A DNA stretch of 64,000 nucleotides from Neorhizobium huautlense (GTDB lineage Bacteria > Pseudomonadota > Alphaproteobacteria > Rhizobiales > Rhizobiaceae), in contig NZ_PVBM01000020.1 of NCBI RefSeq assembly GCF_002968575.1, positions 45,852 to 109,851 of the forward strand. The letters run 5' to 3'. Positions 62,184 to 64,000 of the stretch are shown piece by piece (the stretch's first letter is position 1; each line of letters begins with the position of its first letter). The notes beneath the pieces were generated by a model. That model had not been told where the DNA came from. It was given only the letters and a program-made list of their open reading frames with translations, and did no database searches. Both the position numbers and the translations under genes were made by a program.

Positions 62184-62879
62184 TTACTTCGCCTTAAGCG
62201 TCCGCGCTCCTGCCGGACCGGCAATGATCGCAAAGGACGCCATATGGATGAACAGCCCGTGTTCCACGACACCGGGAATGGAATTCAGCTCTCTCGAGAG
62301 AGCCTCTGCATCAGGAATGCGGCCAAAAGATGCGTCGAAAATATGGTGGCCACCATCCGTCATGAAGGTATCGTCGCCCGATTTGCGGAGCTTCAGCTCG
62401 CCGCTGAGGCCAAGCTTTGCCGCCACTTTTTCGATCGCGATACGGGTCGCAGCCTCACCGAAAGGATTGACCTCGATCGGCAGAGGAAAGGCGCCGAGCG
62501 TCTCGACGAGCTTGCTCTCGTCGGCAATGACGATCATGCGGCCCGATGCTGCCGCGACGATCTTCTCGCGCAGCAATGCTCCGCCGCCACCCTTGATGAG
62601 GGTCAGGTTTTCATCGACCTCGTCGGCCCCGTCGATGGTCAGATCGAGTTCGGGAAGCTCGTCGAGCGATTTCAGCGGGATCCCCAGCTCGACGCAAAGC
62701 CTGGCCGTCCGTTCGGAAGTCGGAACGCCTTCGACCTTCAATCCCTCATGGACCTTTTCGGCTAGCAGCCTCACGAATTCCTCGGCTGTCGAACCAGTAC
62801 CGATGCCGAGCCTCATGCCGTCTTCGACATACGCCAGTGCAGCCTCGGCCGCCTTGACCTTCATTTCCCGGGCGTCCAT
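62184..62879 (-). CDS. rpiA: ribose-5-phosphate isomerase A
   Basis: Interconverts ribose-5-phosphate and ribulose-5-phosphate in the pentose phosphate pathway. With the ATG at 62879 it has 231 residues. Family sites: [16 protein letters not shown] (phosphate loop), [32 protein letters not shown] (catalytic Asp, Glu, Lys) and [18 protein letters not shown] precedes that ATG; the open frame upstream to 63032 lacks homology. It is 18 bp upstream of the DUF2059 gene, so cotranscribed. Confidence 0.96.
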   Translation of the reverse strand: MDAREMKVKAAEAALAYVEDGMRLGIGTGSTAEEFVRLLAEKVHEGLKVEGVPTSERTARLCVELGIPLKSLDELPELDLTIDGADEVDENLTLIKGGGGALLREKIVAAASGRMIVIADESKLVETLGAFPLPIEVNPFGEAATRIAIEKVAAKLGLSGELKLRKSGDDTFMTDGGHHIFDASFGRIPDAEALSRELNSIPGVVEHGLFIHMASFAIIAGPAGARTLKAK

Positions 62880-63059
62880 CCGCCACAAGCTCCCCGCTGT
62901 TTTCGCCGAGAGGCTGTTTACACGCCTCCTCCCGCAAGCGAAAGTCCCCCTGCCCGGTTTTGGACCGGCTTTTAAGGCGGGCGCGAATCTCGCATATTTG
63001 CTTTTCGCAACCGCATTCCTTAAGGCGGGCAATGTCCCGACACCATTTGCGAGGTTTCA

Positions 63060-63773
63060 TTGACCGCTCCACTCGTCATTTTCGACCTCGACGGCACGCT
63101 GATCGATACTGCGCCCGACCTGATCGACAGCCTCAATCATACGATCACCGGGGCCGGACTCGCCCCTGTCACCTTCGATGATCTGACGCATCTTGTCGGC
63201 CAGGGCGGACGGGTGATGATCCGGCGGGCCTTCGATCTCAGGAAAACGCCTATCGACGAGCGGGAAACCGACCGGCTGTTTGCCTATTTCATCGACCACT
63301 ACAAGAACCATCTGCCGGGCAAGAGCCGCCCCTATCCGGGCATCATCGAATGCCTCGACCGGCTGGCGGATGCCGGGATGCGGCTTGCGATCTGCACCAA
63401 CAAGATCGAGCAGCTTGCGTTTCCGCTGATGGAGCGTCTGGATTTGTCGAGGCGGTTCGCGGTGATGACGGGCGGCGATACGTTTTCGGTCCGCAAGCCG
63501 GACGGCCGTCATATCCTCGGCACGATCGAGCGGGCCGGCGGCGAACCCGCGCTCAGCGTGATGGTCGGGGACAGTGTCAACGACATCATGGCGGCCCAGA
63601 ATGCGGGGGTTTCCTCGATCGCGGTCGATTTCGGCTATTCGGACGTGCCCGTCCAAACCCTCAATCCGGATCACGTCATCAGCGCCTATGACGACCTGAC
63701 GGCGGATGTGGTGCATGCCCTGATCGGCGCCGACACCAAGCGCGCGGCCCCGGCCAAACAAGCGGTCAAATAA
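63060..63773 (+). CDS. gph: phosphoglycolate phosphatase-like HAD hydrolase
   Basis: A 237-residue HAD phosphatase. Motif I VIFDLDGTLIDTAPDLI (nucleophile Asp about residue 9), cap domain, motif II AICTNKIEQL, Lys of motif III in VRKPDGRH, and motif IV VMVGDSVNDIMAAQNAG. It matches Gph, which removes 2-phosphoglycolate formed during DNA repair or oxygenase side reactions. Start is TTG at 63060 with GAGG 6 bases before it and no suitable ATG. Divergent from rpiA. An IS110-type element begins right after its stop. Confidence 0.93.
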   Translation: MTAPLVIFDLDGTLIDTAPDLIDSLNHTITGAGLAPVTFDDLTHLVGQGGRVMIRRAFDLRKTPIDERETDRLFAYFIDHYKNHLPGKSRPYPGIIECLDRLADAGMRLAICTNKIEQLAFPLMERLDLSRRFAVMTGGDTFSVRKPDGRHILGTIERAGGEPALSVMVGDSVNDIMAAQNAGVSSIAVDFGYSDVPVQTLNPDHVISAYDDLTADVVHALIGADTKRAAPAKQAVK

Positions 63774-63785
63774 AAAGCAACGGTG

Positions 63786-64000
<215 letters not shown>

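Overview
The window is chromosomal DNA of an alphaproteobacterium, most likely of the family Rhizobiaceae. The evidence is the circularly permuted (two-piece) ssrA next to sspB, the thyA / folA-hflK-hflC-degP gene set, the aroG(class II)-gor-DUF2059-rpiA-gph neighbourhood, rhizobial intergenic mosaic repeats, and uniformly high GC with frequent TTG/GTG starts. Two features point to transfer: an AT-rich orphan gene at 52.9-53.8 kb and an IS110-family transposase fragment at the right edge.

Layout. 0-12.6 kb: a cut-off KpsC/LpsZ-type capsule Kdo-transferase; the branched-chain amino acid operon ilvI-ilvH with a leader peptide and attenuator; a HerA-like ATPase; miaA and serB with abutting divergent start codons; a GNAT; then folA-hflK-hflC-degP (membrane and envelope quality control). 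12.7-29.9 kb: a block lying between folA and thyA, which are usually adjacent in this group. It holds a GNAT, adhP, a phosphotransferase/P-loop kinase, a pyruvate kinase-like protein, a pta remnant, ackA, phosphoketolase, a P-type cation ATPase, a NUDIX hydrolase and a three-gene HlyD/ABC exporter. Each promoter region of this block carries an FNR/FixK-type dyad (TTGAY-N4-RTCAA or the looser TTGC variant), so I read it as a low-oxygen energy and stress island. 29.9-33 kb: thyA, an NAD-dependent epimerase, and an Inh-SH3 secreted protein. 33.2-37.6 kb: a periplasmic copper operon (His/Cys-rich peptide, small lipoprotein, TolC-type lipoprotein, Tat-exported multicopper oxidase, cupredoxin, CusF-like protein), also preceded by an anaerobox.

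38.2-39.7 kb: permuted tmRNA followed by its ClpXP adaptor sspB and two small genes. 39.8-50.1 kb: a large AsmA protein, an FAD-linked (D-lactate/glycolate type) dehydrogenase, a 750-bp non-coding region with two strong hairpins and mosaic repeats, and an RND efflux pair. 50.4-64 kb: UvrD/PcrA helicase, the AT-rich HEPN-like orphan, an NmrA-like reductase, an M20 amidohydrolase, a Tlde1/DUF2778 L,D-transpeptidase-like protein, an isochorismatase-family hydrolase, class II DAHP synthase, a ~107-bp repeat that supplies the stop codon of gor, gor, a DUF2059 protein, rpiA, gph and the IS110 fragment.

How genes work together. In the low-oxygen block, phosphoketolase would make acetyl-phosphate, AckA would convert it to ATP plus acetate, the PK-like protein may give further ATP, and AdhP could reoxidise NADH. 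The loss of Pta leaves acetyl-phosphate committed to ATP. The copper operon would protect the periplasm. SspB would deliver tmRNA-tagged proteins to ClpXP. I found no CRISPR array, no tRNA or rRNA gene, no prophage and no multigene defence system.
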